The notes: generated by a model not told the origin, from the sequence alone. Shown: positions 46,449 to 58,500, counted from the first letter of the stretch. The stretch: DNA of 64,000 nucleotides from Limnoperna fortunei (GCA_944474755.1 OX104123.1:66519898-66583897); one strand, 5' to 3'. Made by a program: numbers and translations.

Positions 46449-47324
46449 TGGTTTTACATAAAGTGGAAAAGAGCTCTGGCCATCAGTTGTATTAACACAT
46501 TAGGTAGATGTACTTTAAACGAGGTAAACTACTAAAGATTGAAACAGCTAAACTATACAGCGTAGGAGAGAAATACCTTAGTATGGTGTAAATAGGAGCT
46601 ACTGAAGTTAATGTAAATACTCTGCAGTGGAATATATTAGGAATTCGGTCTTACTTTTGTATGTTGGAAAATAGCAAAGAAAACCTACCGAACAACAAGA
46701 GCCAAAAGCAAACGACAGTAACAAATCCGGATATTGACAAACACAAAAACCAAAAACATAAAACACAGAAAGAGAGTAACCCGAACCTAATAAAAACCAT
46801 GGGTGCACACAATTGCTCCGGACGAGTAAGCAGTGCCTGCCTCTAATTAGACATTCGTCAAGTTACTCATTGTCATGTCTAGGGAAAAGTCTAATCCAGG
46901 AATAGGAAACACTACCTATGACTCAGCGTCAGATCGTATTTGAGACACTGATTTCCCATAAGGATCAATTAAGTCATGGTGACGGCCATAGAACTTCTAG
47001 AGAGATAACATCAACATAGGTACAACAAACCCTTGTTTGAGTAGTTCAGCAGTCAACAGCAGTGATCGGTCTATAAAATCGGAATACCGATTGCAGGATG
47101 TAGAATAACGTATAAGGGAAATGTACACAACTTACGCTGGAGCTTTTGGAATGTTGCTGTCGATGAACGGGAAATTGACAATTGGAAAGTTGAAGTCAAC
47201 ACGTTTGTATAGGTGGTGTCTAATTTCAAGCTCGCTAGGGTAAATTGATTGTTAATAGTCACCAAATTTAGCATTGTTGAGTGACAAAACATCATCAATA
47301 TAGCGGAATGTTAAATTAAAGGTC
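46449..47324. repeat. 876-bp tandem duplication, unit 2
   Basis: Only a few substitutions from unit 1 (for example ACAACGTAGG versus ACAGCGTAGG), so the duplication is recent. Element sequence continues past it (GGGCCAGTATCGTTTC). Confidence 0.9.
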
Positions 47325-48254
47325 TGGGCCAGTATCGTTTCTTTCTTCTTCAGTAGGCCTTCTAGGAAATCAGCCTAATAAGAGTACAAAAACATGTCGC
47401 CGATGAGAGGAGCACAATTGGTACCCATTGTAATACCAACAGTCTGTTGAAAAACATGTCCTCCAGACATGACGAATATGTTGTCAATAAAAAAATCTAA
47501 ATGTGACAAATTTGGTCTTCAGTGTATTAGTATTAGATTTAGAATCATTAATGACGAAATAAGTTCTGTCATGACTAATTACCAGGAATTTATATTGTTT
47601 TTCTTGATAGAGCAGCGTTGTATAAGATCTTTAAGCCTGGTTTTAACCTGCGTATGAGCGATGTCCGTATAGAGTGTTGAAAAATCAAATGTTTTAATGA
47701 TGTTACAATGGGAAAGAGATCCAAACCTCAATATGACTATCAGGTCCAGTGAATGTTTTAATATCCATATTTCATTTATTCCACTCCTGGAGTAAAAAGT
47801 GTCACTGTATTTTTGAAGTCCCTTTTCTACTGTTAAAATAGTGGTCAGGAGTTACAATAGTGTTTTGGTAGCACACATAGACGATCCTGCTATGAAACGC
47901 TGTTTGTGTGGATTTTTGTGAAGTTTTGGAATCCAATACAATAAGAGGACAATACAATCTTCTACTTTAATTTTAAGACAAATGTATATCTTTCACAATC
48001 TGTGTGCTAGAAACCCCAGAACGATCAATCACTTTATGATGGTGGCCATTAAATTACGTAAGTTTGACTACAGTAAAATTTAGTGTTGTTTTACATAAAG
48101 TGGAATAGAGTTCTGGCCATCAGTTGTATTAACACATTAGGTAGATGTACTTTAAACGAGGTAAACTACTAGAGTTTGGAACAGTTAAATTATACAGCGT
48201 AGGAGAGAAATACTTAAGTATGGTGTAAATCCCAGCTCCTGAAGTTAATGTAAA

Positions 48255-48735
48255 TACTCTGTAGTGGAATATTTTGTGAGGTTAGAAATTCGATCTTACT
48301 TATTCCTTACTCTGTAGTGGAATACATATTGCTGAGGTTAGGAATTCGGTCTTACTTACTCTTTATTCTGTAGTGGAATATAGTGCTGAGGTTAGGAATT
48401 CGGTCTTACTTACTCTTTATTCTGTAGTGGAATATATTGCTAAGGTTAGGAATTCGGTCTTACTTACACTTTACTCTGTAGTGGAATATATTGCTAAGGT
48501 TAGGAATTCGATCTTACTTACTCCTTACTCTGTAGTGGAATATATTGCTAAGGTTAGGAATTCGGTCTTACTTACACTTTACTCTGTAGTGGAATATAGT
48601 GCTGAGGTTAGGAATTCGGTCTTACTTACACTTTACTCTGTAGTGGAATATATTGCTGAGGTTAGGAATTCGGTCTTACTTACACTTTACTCTGTAGTGG
48701 AATATAGTGCTGAGGTTAGGAATTCGGTCTTACTT
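48255..48735 (+). repeat. 54-bp minisatellite, about nine units
   Basis: Unit: CTCTGTAGTGGAATATA, TTGCTAAGGTTAGG, AATTCGGTCTTACTTACAC. Units vary at AAG/GAG and GT/TG sites. It is an expansion of a motif present once, in shortened form, at about 45,735-45,780 and 46,611-46,656. The 124-codon frame over it exists because 54 is a multiple of three. Confidence 0.9.
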
Positions 48736-49044
48736 TTGTATGTTTGACTTTGGCATTATAGTATGAAATCTGAACTAACGAATGTATTGGTAATTGTATT
48801 TATATAATTTAGCATGTTTTTAGTAAAGAATCATATAGTACAAATCTAGAATAAAAAACAGTAAAGTAATCAGCCTGTCATAATATTGTGTTAACTTATT
48901 TCTCTTTAGTCTGAGTCTGAGTTTAATAATCATTGTAGAAATAAGGAATGGTTTTTAGAAAATGTATATAAAAATAAGGTTTGTTAATTTACCCTGACAG
49001 ATGACACTTATCATAACACATCGTTTTAGCATCCTCAGTGCAAA

Positions 49045-49115
49045 ACTACTCAAACAAGGGTTTGTTGTACTCAGGTTGATGTTATCTCTCCAGAAGTTCT
49101 ATGGTCGTTTAGCAA
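49045..49115 (+). pseudogene. Penelope-like RT fragment
   Basis: Reads 'AKLLKQGFVVLRLMLSLQKF' plus YGR, equal to the C-terminal part of copy B. Confidence 0.6.
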
Positions 49116-50330
49116 ACTTTTAAGTGTTTCATGCTCCTGGTCCACATTATGCTGTCCGCTGTACCCGTTCGCCGCATGATTGCGCCACTGCACAATATGA
49201 ATATCATTAATAATTATACTATACAACATTAACTAAAACCAAATGATAAATAATACTGCATATATTTTTTGCATGTATGGTGAGCGTTTTCAATTTGATT
49301 GTGTTTGTGTTTCCCCATGAAAAACGTAATTAAGCATTTGCTTTTTATGATACAATCATAACTTGGATAACTTGGATATTTGTATTAGTTTGCAAGATGT
49401 GGAAAAAACATAAGTGGTGGACAGCGGCTGGTGAAAGCGAGTGTTAGTCAGAGATATGGAACAGACTCGGTCAAAATAGGGTTGTAAACAGAAGGATATG
49501 AAATATCAGGTTAACATAAGTGGATGAGATAGGTGTTAAACAGAAATGGAGAAGATGTGAGGTAACAAACAGAAGTGGATGAGAAAAGGGGTAATGGTCA
49601 TCCGGGTTGCCATTTTGTAGACAAGGAGGATTAAAAAAAGTGACGGACAAATCCGTACACAGGAGTGCTGAACAGGATCAGTTAATATAAGTGATAGACA
49701 AGGAGCGTTTTATATAAAATAAAAGGGTTGAACAGAAGAGATAATAGAACTAGTGGAAGTAACTGTCAAAATATGAGTGGTATACATAGATGCGGAGCGT
49801 AATTGGTCAAAAATCTGTAATTGACTCTAGTGTGATTTTTAATGACTGGTTTTATATTCAAGTCTGTATTGATTTTTAACAAAAAGCTTTCATATGTATT
49901 TATATCACGAAGTATAAATTTGATACTACCCGTTTCCTATAGTTAATATGAAGACAAATTGCAAAGTATTGAGATAATTTAGGTAGATCGTGAATAAAAT
50001 GTAATTATCGTTATATTTACAACAATTGGGAATTCTGAGATTATTTTTGATTACCGCGTTACTATACAATCATTCGTCCGCATAACACTAAACACCCATC
50101 TTTATTTCTTTGTATAAAACGACTTCCCTGAATGCATTATATAACTATTATCTTTTTCCTAGTAGCGTTGCTTTCGTATCTTGTCAGGTAAGTGGATTTT
50201 AAATGTTAATTACCAAACAGATATTGTATGATTTATTTGTGTAGAACGTACAAAATTTATGTACTTTAAAATTGCCTTTCTGTTACTGAAGTAAGTATTC
50301 TATTTAATATAGGGGAAAATCATATGAGCA
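49116..50330. other. No recognisable gene
   Basis: Purine-rich, AT-rich spacer. A possible 26-nt exon (TAGCGTTGC..GTCAG) between TTTTCCTAG and GTAAGTGG near 50,161-50,192 has no partner that I could find. Confidence 0.3.
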
Positions 50331-50334
50331 AATA

Positions 50335-50580
50335 AGTAGGAGCCTCGGTGGTAGAGGGTTAAGGTAGTTTGTCTACTTGATCTCTGTCAACACTGAGATT
50401 GCGGGCTCGAGTCTCACTACGGGCATTGGAGCGTTCTACTCCTATTGCAATTGACAACGATTGCCAGTTTTACTACCGAAGGTTCGGGGTTTTCTCCGGG
50501 TACTCCGTCTTCCTCCCTTTAATGTTCAAATTAAAAGATCAGGAAGCATACTAAAGCTACAAAATAAAATAAAATAAATA
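50335..50580 (+). repeat. tRNA-derived SINE with head
   Basis: Head 'GGAGCCTCGGTGGTAGAGGG' (A-box-like GGTGGTAGAGG), B-box GGGCTCGAGTC, the core through 'TCTCCGGGTACTCCGTCTTCC', and an A-rich (AAAAT)n end. Confidence 0.75.
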
Positions 50581-50589
50581 AATCAATGA

Positions 50590-51350
50590 ACTTTTCTTTT
50601 TAATTACCTTATTATAACGTTAATGTTATTTACATAATGGAAATACACTTTTTGTATTTTGTTAACATGTCTTGACGTAGTGGTCATCCAGACGATAAAT
50701 TACCGAGTATTTAGAATGTCATGTAATCTGGGAACAACGTTACTTTTTAGATATTAGGTCTGAAAAATGTTAACAAATAACACACATATTAATGCATCCT
50801 AGGTGTATGGGATAAATATTGAATTATTGATAAGATTACTGTAGGAAAATGAATTTGGTTGTTGGGGAATGAAATAATATATTTGTAACTACAATGTTTT
50901 CTCTAGAGAATATTAATATTTGAAACATTTGAAAACACACATAATTGGTACGAGTATTAATGTTTACTTTCTATTATACAATGGCAATATTTTATACGGT
51001 TTCTCTGCGCATTTGTGATATAACTATACATATAATGAGTTGGAGTATATAAAACTTGAAATAGTCCTTTTTTCGTTCCAAATATACATTTTCAGGTTAC
51101 AAAATATTCACGCACATTTAGTTCTCTTTTATATGCTGCTAATCTATCTGGTAATATAAGAAGCTGTATGTCCATCTATAAAATATACAAATTTTATTAT
51201 TGGATTGTTATGCTTTATCAGAATGAACAAAACACTATAAAAGTTCGTAGCTGTATATATAAAAATGAAACGAAAGATATTCAGATATATATCCACGCAA
51301 ACGTCATAAATCTTAAAAATGTATACACATTAAAGGAGTGTTTGACAGCA
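50590..51350. other. No recognisable gene
   Basis: AT-rich spacer without motif-bearing frames. Confidence 0.35.
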
Positions 51351-51354
51351 AAGT

Positions 51355-51445
51355 TGATTGATTGATTGATTGATTGATGTCTCGGAGAAGAATCTTAACT
51401 ATATTCAGGACAAAAGCAAGTAAACAACCGATTAATTTAGGCGAT
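51355..51445 (-). repeat. SINE tail fragment
   Basis: Six TTGA-type units (TTGATTGATTGATTGATTGA) followed by CTATATTCAGGAC, the reversed common SINE/LINE tail. Confidence 0.65.
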
Positions 51446-52280
51446 TGGAAGACAAAATAGTTTGAACTAATGTGAAATAGAACATCGCGAAAGAGTTCTA
51501 TTCTAGCAATATTAACAACAAAATTTTCGTTTATGTCTACATTGGTCGTCGTTGACACTGAAGAAGAGATCTGCACCTGTAAATATATATATATATATAT
51601 ATAGCTTACCGTCGTTACCAATGAAAAAGAGATCTACACCTGTAAATATTTATCTAGCGTAACACTCATAATTTACCGTAACAGAAAATGTACGTTTTTG
51701 CTAAGCATTTTACTTTAAATACAAAGTTTTTTTGTATTACTCAAGTTTTTTTTAAGAATGGGTTATTCTTTCATCTCTATAATTTAACACTAACATTTAT
51801 AAAGTCTTTGAAACTTTAGTGTAAAAAAGTGTTTTGATAGACAACTTAATTGTATGACAATTTAACTGTAGAATTTCTGGCCTACATGATTTCTGTGCTG
51901 TGTTACTGAACTAAATAAAACTGGTGTATCAAAGCGTGAAGAAAGTTAGTTATAGATACACAAGTTTAAGTTAGTGGAATAGCAAAAATGACCTATCTTA
52001 AGGTCTTGATCTTTTCCACAAATTAACGGCATTAAAGCCGTTAGACACTCTACAGTGCCATCCCTCATATGCAGCTTTAACCATGCTTAAAGATTTTATA
52101 AAAGGCTGCTTTTTGAAGAAAACGGAATGCGACAAAATTAGTACCTGGTAATTAGCCATAACATAACTTGCTTGGATAAAATGTTTTTAAGCAGACAATG
52201 GTACTTTTTGTGCCCTTTACTTTGTACACTTATGTGGCTGAGTTTATAGAAAGCCTGCTGACGAAAACAGAGGGACGCTG
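51446..52280. other. No recognisable gene
   Basis: Spacer containing a (TA)n run at about 51,583-51,602. No coding motifs. Confidence 0.35.
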
Positions 52281-52284
52281 ACCT

Positions 52285-52625
52285 AGACCTTTAACTTCAC
52301 GTCGCGCTATATTAGGAACAAAGCTGCATTCGGTGGCTATTTGCGTTCAATCTACCCTATCGAGCTTGAAATTAAAGACAACAACAATTCACTTACGTCT
52401 GCTACTTACTTAGACTTACATCTAGAAAACTACAAAGTGGGGTCTACGACAAGCGTGTTGACTTTAACTTTCCAATTTCAATTTATCACTAATCGATAGC
52501 AACATTCCAGCATACAATGTGTACATTTCGCAACTTATACGTTATGCTAAATCCTACGATCGACATTTCGATTTTCTAGACTACTAAGGTACAGAAACAA
52601 GAATTTCTTGTACCTAGATTGATTA
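52285..52625 (+). pseudogene. Penelope-like RT fragment
   Basis: Plus-strand pieces 'FGGYLRSIYPIELEIKDNNN' and 'SATYLDLHLEN', then 'SNIPAYNVYISQLIRYAKSY'-like and DFLDY pieces in shifting frames, in the same order as copy B. Confidence 0.6.
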
Positions 52626-53286
52626 TCCCTTCAGACGTTCTGTGTTCTTTACAATGACTTTTAATCATTGTGGGACATCTATCTTTCTAATATGATCGGC
52701 CATTTTCACTGGGTTAGTGCTGGGCGTAGTATATTTGAGCCAGTGGTCGGTGTTTCTGCTTGGGACATTTATTCAGGACCGACCTACTGGATCATTTTTA
52801 GTGTTTTACCTTTTATATTTGTTGTATATATATTGTAATTTGGGCATGCTCTCACAAAGTTGCTACAGTATACATCAACTGATTGATGATTGCTCCAGAC
52901 AGTGGAGGGATTTTACATTACAAGAAGACAGTAACTTTTCGCCGTCTGCATTAGTAGTTGTCATTTAATTTCTATTCAGGATTTATCGTTTTCGTTGAAC
53001 GGGGGTTTGTTTGTTGTTTTTTTTTTTCGCACATAGGTAATGAATTTTTTTTTCAAAAATAGCATTATTTTATATAGCCTGAGAAATTCTGTTTGTTTAT
53101 GTAGGTTGTGTCGAGTACACTTATTCCACATTTCTTTATCGTCTATTCTTCGGAATATTATTTCCTTTCCTCTACTGCCAAATTTTTTTTTCAAAATGAC
53201 ATTCAAAATGAATACCAATTCCAATTCAAATGAAGCAGTTTCTTACTACTATAATAGAAATATTCAGTAAATTTTGTATTATTTAG

Positions 53287-54487
53287 GTTTACTAATGTAG
53301 TAGCAAAATGGCCAGGTAGCACCCATGACAGCTTCATTTGGAATAGTTGTGAGTTAAATGATGAGTTCCAAAGGCAGAACGTAGAAGGATGGCTTCTTGT
53401 GGATTCTGGATATCCTCTGAAACCATGGCTTTTGACACCAATCTTAGCACCATCTTCACCAGCTGAAGAGAAGTACAACAAGGCCCATGCAAAAACAAGA
53501 GGTGCAGTTGAGAGGGCATTTGGTCTTCTAAAGTCCAGATTTAGGTACATGTATAAAATTACAGCTGTGTAAGGCTAGTTTTAACCTCACTTGATTAAAG
53601 ACCTATAAGTCTTGACATAACTGTATGTAACTCTATGTACATTTAGAAGATGCAAAATATTTTCATATTTATAATGATGAAAAAAATTACTGAGTTCATA
53701 AGCCAAATCATTTTATTAATTGATTTAAAATTATTTAAGTTTGAACAATGTTGGCTAATTATTTGCAAGAGGATATTTCTATCTTCATTTAACTTAGCAC
53801 AGTGAAACAAAAAATGAGATTCACCCTCCACTTCACAAGAAAAGCAACCAGTCTATGACACCAAAACAAAAAGAACACAGAATGACTTAAGCCAGCAAGA
53901 CAACAAAATAATCATTAGCATAGTTAAATCTATAAAAATATAAGATTAAAAGAACCTCTTATTTTCACAATTTCTAAAAAAAGAATGAAATACACATAAT
54001 ATGAAGAATACAGTGTAATAACATCTTAAGAAACTGTTAAAATAAAATAAAAAGCTAACTGTAAATTATTTAATATAAAGTTGTAAAAATGTTTTAAGAT
54101 GATAAAAGTCTATTATGCACATATGTATATATATATATATTTCATTCCTTTTTTTGTAAGTTTATTTTCGAAATTGATAGATTCCATGTCTTAAAAAGCA
54201 TGAATTAAAAAAAATTGTTGTTCCATAATTTTTACCAATAACTGTTTCTTATTTTTAGATGTCTGCACAAGACTACAGGATGTTTGCATTTTAGCCCACT
54301 TAAAAGCAGCAAGATAACCATGGCATGCTTTATCTTACACAATCTATGCATTGAAAGATCAATACCTCAGCTAGATGAGATACTAGAAAATAATGAGGAA
54401 AACAACAACCTCCAAGATGACATTCAAGTAGATGGACAGACAGGGATAAATGCAAGAGCCACCTTAGTTCGACTAAGTTTTTCATAG
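53287..54487 (+). pseudogene. PIF/Harbinger transposase (HARBI1-like), C-terminal two exons
   Basis: Exon 53,287-53,544 (acceptor TATTATTTAG) reads 'VVAKWPGSTHDSFIWNS', 'LLVDSGYPLKPWLLTPI', YNKAHAKTRGAVERAFGLLK and SRF, giving catalytic Asp in STHDS and DSGYP and the Glu in VERAFG. Donor TTTAG|GTACAT leads to exon 54,259-54,487 (acceptor TATTTTTAG), 'CLHKTTGCLHFSPLKSSK', 'MACFILHNLCIER' and a tail ending TLVRLSFS. Phase matches (Arg split AG|A). HARBI1-type proteins are DDE transposases of about 350 aa. Here the N-terminal half, including the first helix-turn-helix and IGCIDGTH-type block, is missing upstream, so the copy is 5'-truncated. Confidence 0.85.
53640..53870 (-). pseudogene. LINE ORF2 C-terminal fragment
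   Basis: Minus-strand 'EVEGESHFLFHCAKLNEDRN' is the zinc-ribbon-like C-terminal block (CxxC..E.HFL..C..Y/L) of LINE ORF2 proteins like the one at 2.5 kb. It lies in the intron of the Harbinger transposase. Confidence 0.6.
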
Positions 54488-54541
54488 CTGCAAAATATTA
54501 ATTGAACTTTAAAATATAAAAAATATTGACGTTTCATAATT

Positions 54542-54700
54542 TTATGATTCTGATTTCAGTTTTTCTGCAATGATTTGAAGAAATTGGTTTTGTTGTTCTA
54601 AAAGTTCAAGTTTTCTTCTTTTCAATGCCAGTTTTTCCTCTTCAATTTCAATCAGTCTCTTTGTTTCTGTTACTTGTGATGATTCTCTTTTTTTATTTTC
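54542..54700 (-). CDS. Harbinger accessory protein, coiled-coil last exon
   Basis: Acceptor TTTTGTAG at 54,701, then 52 codons 'ENKKRESSQVTETKRLIEIE' continuing EEKLALKRRKLELLEQQNQF and ending KLKSES at a TAA. Heptad-like, Lys/Glu/Leu-rich. Harbinger elements carry a second, Myb/SANT-domain gene whose C-terminus is commonly such a coiled coil, transcribed convergently with the transposase. Here the stops are 54 bp apart. The Myb/SANT part was not found. Confidence 0.6.
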   Translation of the reverse strand, partial: ENKKRESSQVTETKRLIEIEEEKLALKRRKLELLEQQNQFLQIIAEKLKSES

Positions 54701-54737
54701 CTACAAAACAAAATACATCAAACTCATAAATAATGTC

Positions 54738-54855
54738 CTACCGCAGGTCGCGGGTTTTCTCCGGGTACTCCGGCTTCCTGAGCCCAATAAAAACTGGACA
54801 CAATGATATAGCTGAAAAATTGCTGAAAGTGGCATCAAACACCATAAAACAATTA
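54738..54855 (+). repeat. tRNA-type SINE, 3' fragment
   Basis: Starts CCTACCGCAGGTCGCGGG, then TCTCCGGGTACTCCGGCTTCC, AATAAAAACTGGACAC, and a GCATCAAACACCATAAAAC end. Confidence 0.75.
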
Positions 54856-55258
54856 ACATAAATAGTGTCAAATTAAAATTGTTTCGGTTAAAATCAACTG
54901 TTTAAATGTGTTTTAATATACATTTCTTCCACTCTATTTACATCTTAAGATCAACATAATAATAATGAGATGAAACATAAGTTATAAGACACAACATAAA
55001 TATACCAGTGACAATCTATACAAAATTGCTTTATGGAAAAACCATAACCGGTAAACTTGATTTCAACTAAAATAAATAAATACACAGAAATTCTGAAAAT
55101 ATGAAACCAATGAAATAACTTTCCTTGAAAATTAAACTGCATTTTTTTACACTTACTTGCAGATGACACTTCTTTACTGATTGAGTTAACTGGGAAAAAA
55201 AAGAAAACTTAGATGAGAGAAAATGCTTTATCTAACTATATACACATATTTTGTTTTA

Positions 55259-55494
55259 GGGGTCGTACATAATTGTCAACCATTTTCACAAGTGTGCAAA
55301 AAGCAAACTTTTTGAGACCCCCCACCCCTATCAAAACGTGTACATCATCCATTAAACTAATATAAAAACCAAACTCCACGGAAGCGAAAAAATTCGGAAG
55401 ATAAAAAAAAATGTACGCAAAAATGTCGACATTTTTAACCACCTCCCTCAAGTGTGCACACTTATGAAAATGGTTGACAATTATGGACAACCCC
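55259..55494. mobile_element. 236-bp MITE, PIF/Harbinger type
   Basis: Ends GGGGTCGTACATAATTGTCA and (reverse) GGGGTTGTCCATAATTGTCA, terminal inverted repeats of about 40 bp. Flanked by TTA at 55,256-55,258 and 55,495-55,497, the three-base duplication used by Harbinger transposases. It encodes nothing and would be moved in trans. Confidence 0.8.
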
Positions 55495-55619
55495 TTAGTT
55501 CTAAACTTATATACTGTATACTGTATAACTGTACATAAACTAAACTGTAAACATATGTAAAGAAGATAGATAGCTGTATTGCATTACAATAAAAATCTCA
55601 TGGCATCAAAAAGATATTG

Positions 55620-56703
55620 ACTTACTGGAAGAAAACAAGAACACATGTATTCAGATGTGGTGGCAAAACTCACATTCTTTGGGATTTTCACATATTGATG
55701 CTTCAGGAATTTCTCTTCTTGCATCACCACTTGCACACATTGCATTCCTTGTATTGTCAGAGATTGAATAATCATCATGAACTGAAAAAAATCATAATGT
55801 TCATATAACACAACTAACCAATCTGTATAGAAATTGCATATCCAAGTTAATATAGATGTAGCAAGATAAATCAAATACAAAGTCTACAAATAACAAAACA
55901 TTATAGGTACATATTTGTGTTTACCTGTATTGTCATAGAAAATTTAAAAACTCAACATTGATTAGTATACTTAAAAAAAAGATATCTAAATGATAAGTAG
56001 TTAACGAACTGTTAGGAAAATATTTTTAAAGATGTAAAATCCAAACAAAAGTTGCCTAAAACTCTTACTTATGATTTCTTTGCCGGTGCATAAGTCTATC
56101 AGCACATCCGATGCATCAACAAATACATCTTGGCAAGGTTCAGCTGAAAAAAAATTCAATAACTTGTAGTTCTGAAAAATGATTTTTACAAAACAATATA
56201 AGTATTCAATAATTGACATTAGAACAGACATGGCTCCTTAAAAATTTTTGTAGTTCTGTGAAATTGATGTATACTGATCCCTGCTTTAAGCATGTAAGCC
56301 TTGTAGTCTAGTAGTCTAGCAGTTTATGCTGCTGTATTGAATGAAGAAACTTCTGATGAGATACACAAGGAAAACCTGCTGCTTAAGGTGTCTCAAGGCG
56401 ATTAAACTGAACATATTTTTGCACATATTGATATTCTGTATAAAATTGATATTAAACTAACTGGACTTGGTAAACAAAAACTATATAATTTATTATATTA
56501 CATTTTATCAAATTAGCAATAATAACACAAAAATGATATTTCAATCATTTTTAGAATTTCTAGTACTAAATAAAAGGGAGATAATTTATATAGAATGAAA
56601 AGCAAAATTTTAAGATGTGTTTGTTGAAAATTATAAATTAATTTATGCAGTTAATAACATTACTTACCTTCAAAGGTTGATTCTGTCAGCTTACAAGTAT
56701 TTG
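55620..56703 (-). CDS. Possible upstream exons of the Harbinger accessory gene
   Basis: Candidate minus-strand exons with good splice signals: 56,703-56,669 (ANTCKLTESTFE), 56,143-56,069 (AEPCQDVFVDASDVLIDLC) and about 55,780-55,670 (DDYSISDNTRNAMCASGDAR and so on). Acidic, low complexity and no domain recognised. Exon choice and phases are not secured, and this may be non-coding. Confidence 0.3.
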
Positions 56704-56934
56704 CTAAAATTTATAACACATTTATTAAATACATGTATATTTGATTTATTCTTTGACTAAACATGTTTCTTGCTCTCAACAAATGGTGTATGTCTGAAAA
56801 TTAACATGTTTTTAGTTCTGTTCTGTCAGAAAATTAACATTAACACATTATCGTCTGCTAAAACTATATACTTACTGTCACTACAACATCAAAGAGTCAA
56901 AGGGAATTCCTAACGTCTAAAAATAGAACAACCA

Positions 56935-57091
56935 ACAGCGATTGATTTGCGACGGATTAGCGTTTGGAAATTAACGTTTCCTTAGCGATTGTTTTATGAA
57001 ACGCACGTATTGTCAGTCGTAAAGTAAACGTAAAGCACACGTTAAATTTAACGATTATCGTTAATAACGATCGTTTTATGAAACGGCACCC
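56935..57091 (-). repeat. Right terminus of the Harbinger element
   Basis: Ends, reading inward on the minus strand, GGGTGCCGTTTCATAAAAC and GATCGTTATTAACGAT, with further internal palindromes and a second 'CGTTTCATAAAAC'. This style (GGG..CCGTTTCATAAAAC) is common at molluscan DNA-transposon ends. The matching left end was not found upstream of 53.3 kb. Confidence 0.5.
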
Positions 57092-57099
57092 TGATTTTT

Positions 57100-57585
57100 T
57101 TCAAAACAAAACGTCAACATAAAACATTTTGAATTGGAGATTAATGGTATTGAATATGTAGATTATTCACACTGTGAAAGACCATGTTATTCGGAATGTT
57201 TACACGTCTTTCAGACATTAATCGGGTATCATCACCATTATTATTGTTTGTGACTTGGGAACGCGATTCCATTAGTAAATGCTCTTGAGAAGATGTTAAT
57301 TGTAACAAGTCCATACTTGCTGCATTAAGTCTTGGTCTTCAAAGAAAGGCGATTGGAATGAATACTCAAATGACGCAAATAATCTTATAAATATTCATGT
57401 TTTTATTTGTCCAATCAAAAGTGAGGTAAAAAAGTCAATGGGCAATAGAGCGCAATCTGGAAATAGATCGCCGTTCTATTGACCAAGAGAAATGTTTATG
57501 AATAAAATGGTTGAAAATAAATAATACTTAATAGAAAACGAATATCTATTGTATAAGGTAATAAATAGTTTTTGATCCTCCTTTT
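57100..57585. other. No recognisable gene
   Basis: AT-rich spacer following the Harbinger end. Confidence 0.35.
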
Positions 57586-57589
57586 CCTG

Positions 57590-57815
57590 GATTTGACACT
57601 TTCCTTGACATAACAATGAGTATCTAATAAGAGGCTGGCACTGCGTACTTACTTGTTCGTAGCATTTGCGTGCACCTTGGGTTGTTATTGGGTTCGGGTT
57701 ACCCACTTTTAATTTTGTTTTTTAGTTTTTGTTTAACGTTGTAAATGTTTGTCTATATCCAGATATGTTATGACCCCTGCACTTTCAGCTTTTCTTGTCC
57801 GGTCAGTTTCACTGC
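57590..57815 (+). repeat. Penelope-like 3' region, fragment
   Basis: 'GGGTTCGGGTTACCCACTTT' through 'GTCTATATCCAGATATGTTA' and CAGCTTTTCTTGTCCGGTCAG corresponds to the reverse complement of 45,785-45,915. Confidence 0.6.
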
Positions 57816-58500
57816 TATTTTTTATATTGATCAAATGTAGCTGCAGTAATCTAATGTACATATTAAAATATAATTAAGGATTGTTTTCATTTCATGGTTA
57901 GATGATTAGAAACATGCGACTTTGGGTTGGTTTACAAACCGGTTTATGAAAAGAAATAACAAAAACAATATTCAACAAGTAATCTAATAGTATTTGAAAT
58001 TCACAATTTCTTTCGTTTCGTTACTTGTTGTTTTTGGAAGCATACATGTAATTATGACGTTAAACAGTCACGCGCTGAAATTCCGAGTTCGATAATTCGA
58101 AATGGAAAACGTTGATCATCTATTGAGTATTTAAAAGAAATTAAAATATTACTTGTTAAATTAGAAATTAGTTTTTAATTGCGATTGCTTAGCCGTTGAC
58201 GGAGTAATACAAATGTAACGTAATAGACCCTTGCACGTTATAGACTATTTGGAAAATGTCGAAACATGTTGGCATTGTTTGACGCTTGCATAAAACTACG
58301 TTCAAATCAAATATCAAAACAAAGCTTGAATGTACACATCGATTGACGTCAAATTCATTTTAGAGGCATTATGACTTGTAATTGTTCAGGATAGAGATGT
58401 TATAAAAGTAATTAATGAACAATTCAATTTGATAACGATATAATGTGAATCGCGTGTTTGTTCTTTAAGAAAAGTTCTTTACCTGCATCATTTTATCTGC
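57816..58500. other. No recognisable gene
   Basis: Spacer upstream of the small phase-1 gene. It may hold its promoter, but no TATA box at a convincing distance was seen. Confidence 0.3.

Larger units (their letters stand above)
45469..48290 (-). mobile_element. Penelope-like copy with flanking direct repeats
   Basis: About 310 bp at 45,469-45,780 and 47,985-48,285 are direct repeats ('CACAATCTGTGTGCTAGAAA' onward to TGTAAATACTCTG). Between them, minus-strand RT pieces occur: near 47.45-47.3 kb a PMG..APL..LF block region, and 46.45-46.2 and 47.3-47.07 kb pieces equivalent to 'AYVVYISL'-type stretches. An internal 876-bp tandem duplication has copied part of it. Direct repeats around the body resemble the pseudo-LTRs of Penelope-like elements, which arise from head-to-tail copies. 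All coding parts are broken. Confidence 0.6.

Noticed and set aside
45732..46808. Identical open frames on both strands, seeming conserved
   Set aside because: They are the two units of a recent 876-bp tandem duplication of a transposon 3' region.
48373..48747. 124-codon frame with an 18-residue repeat, resembling a repetitive structural protein
   Set aside because: It is a 54-bp minisatellite derived from a transposon edge, with no promoter or splice context.
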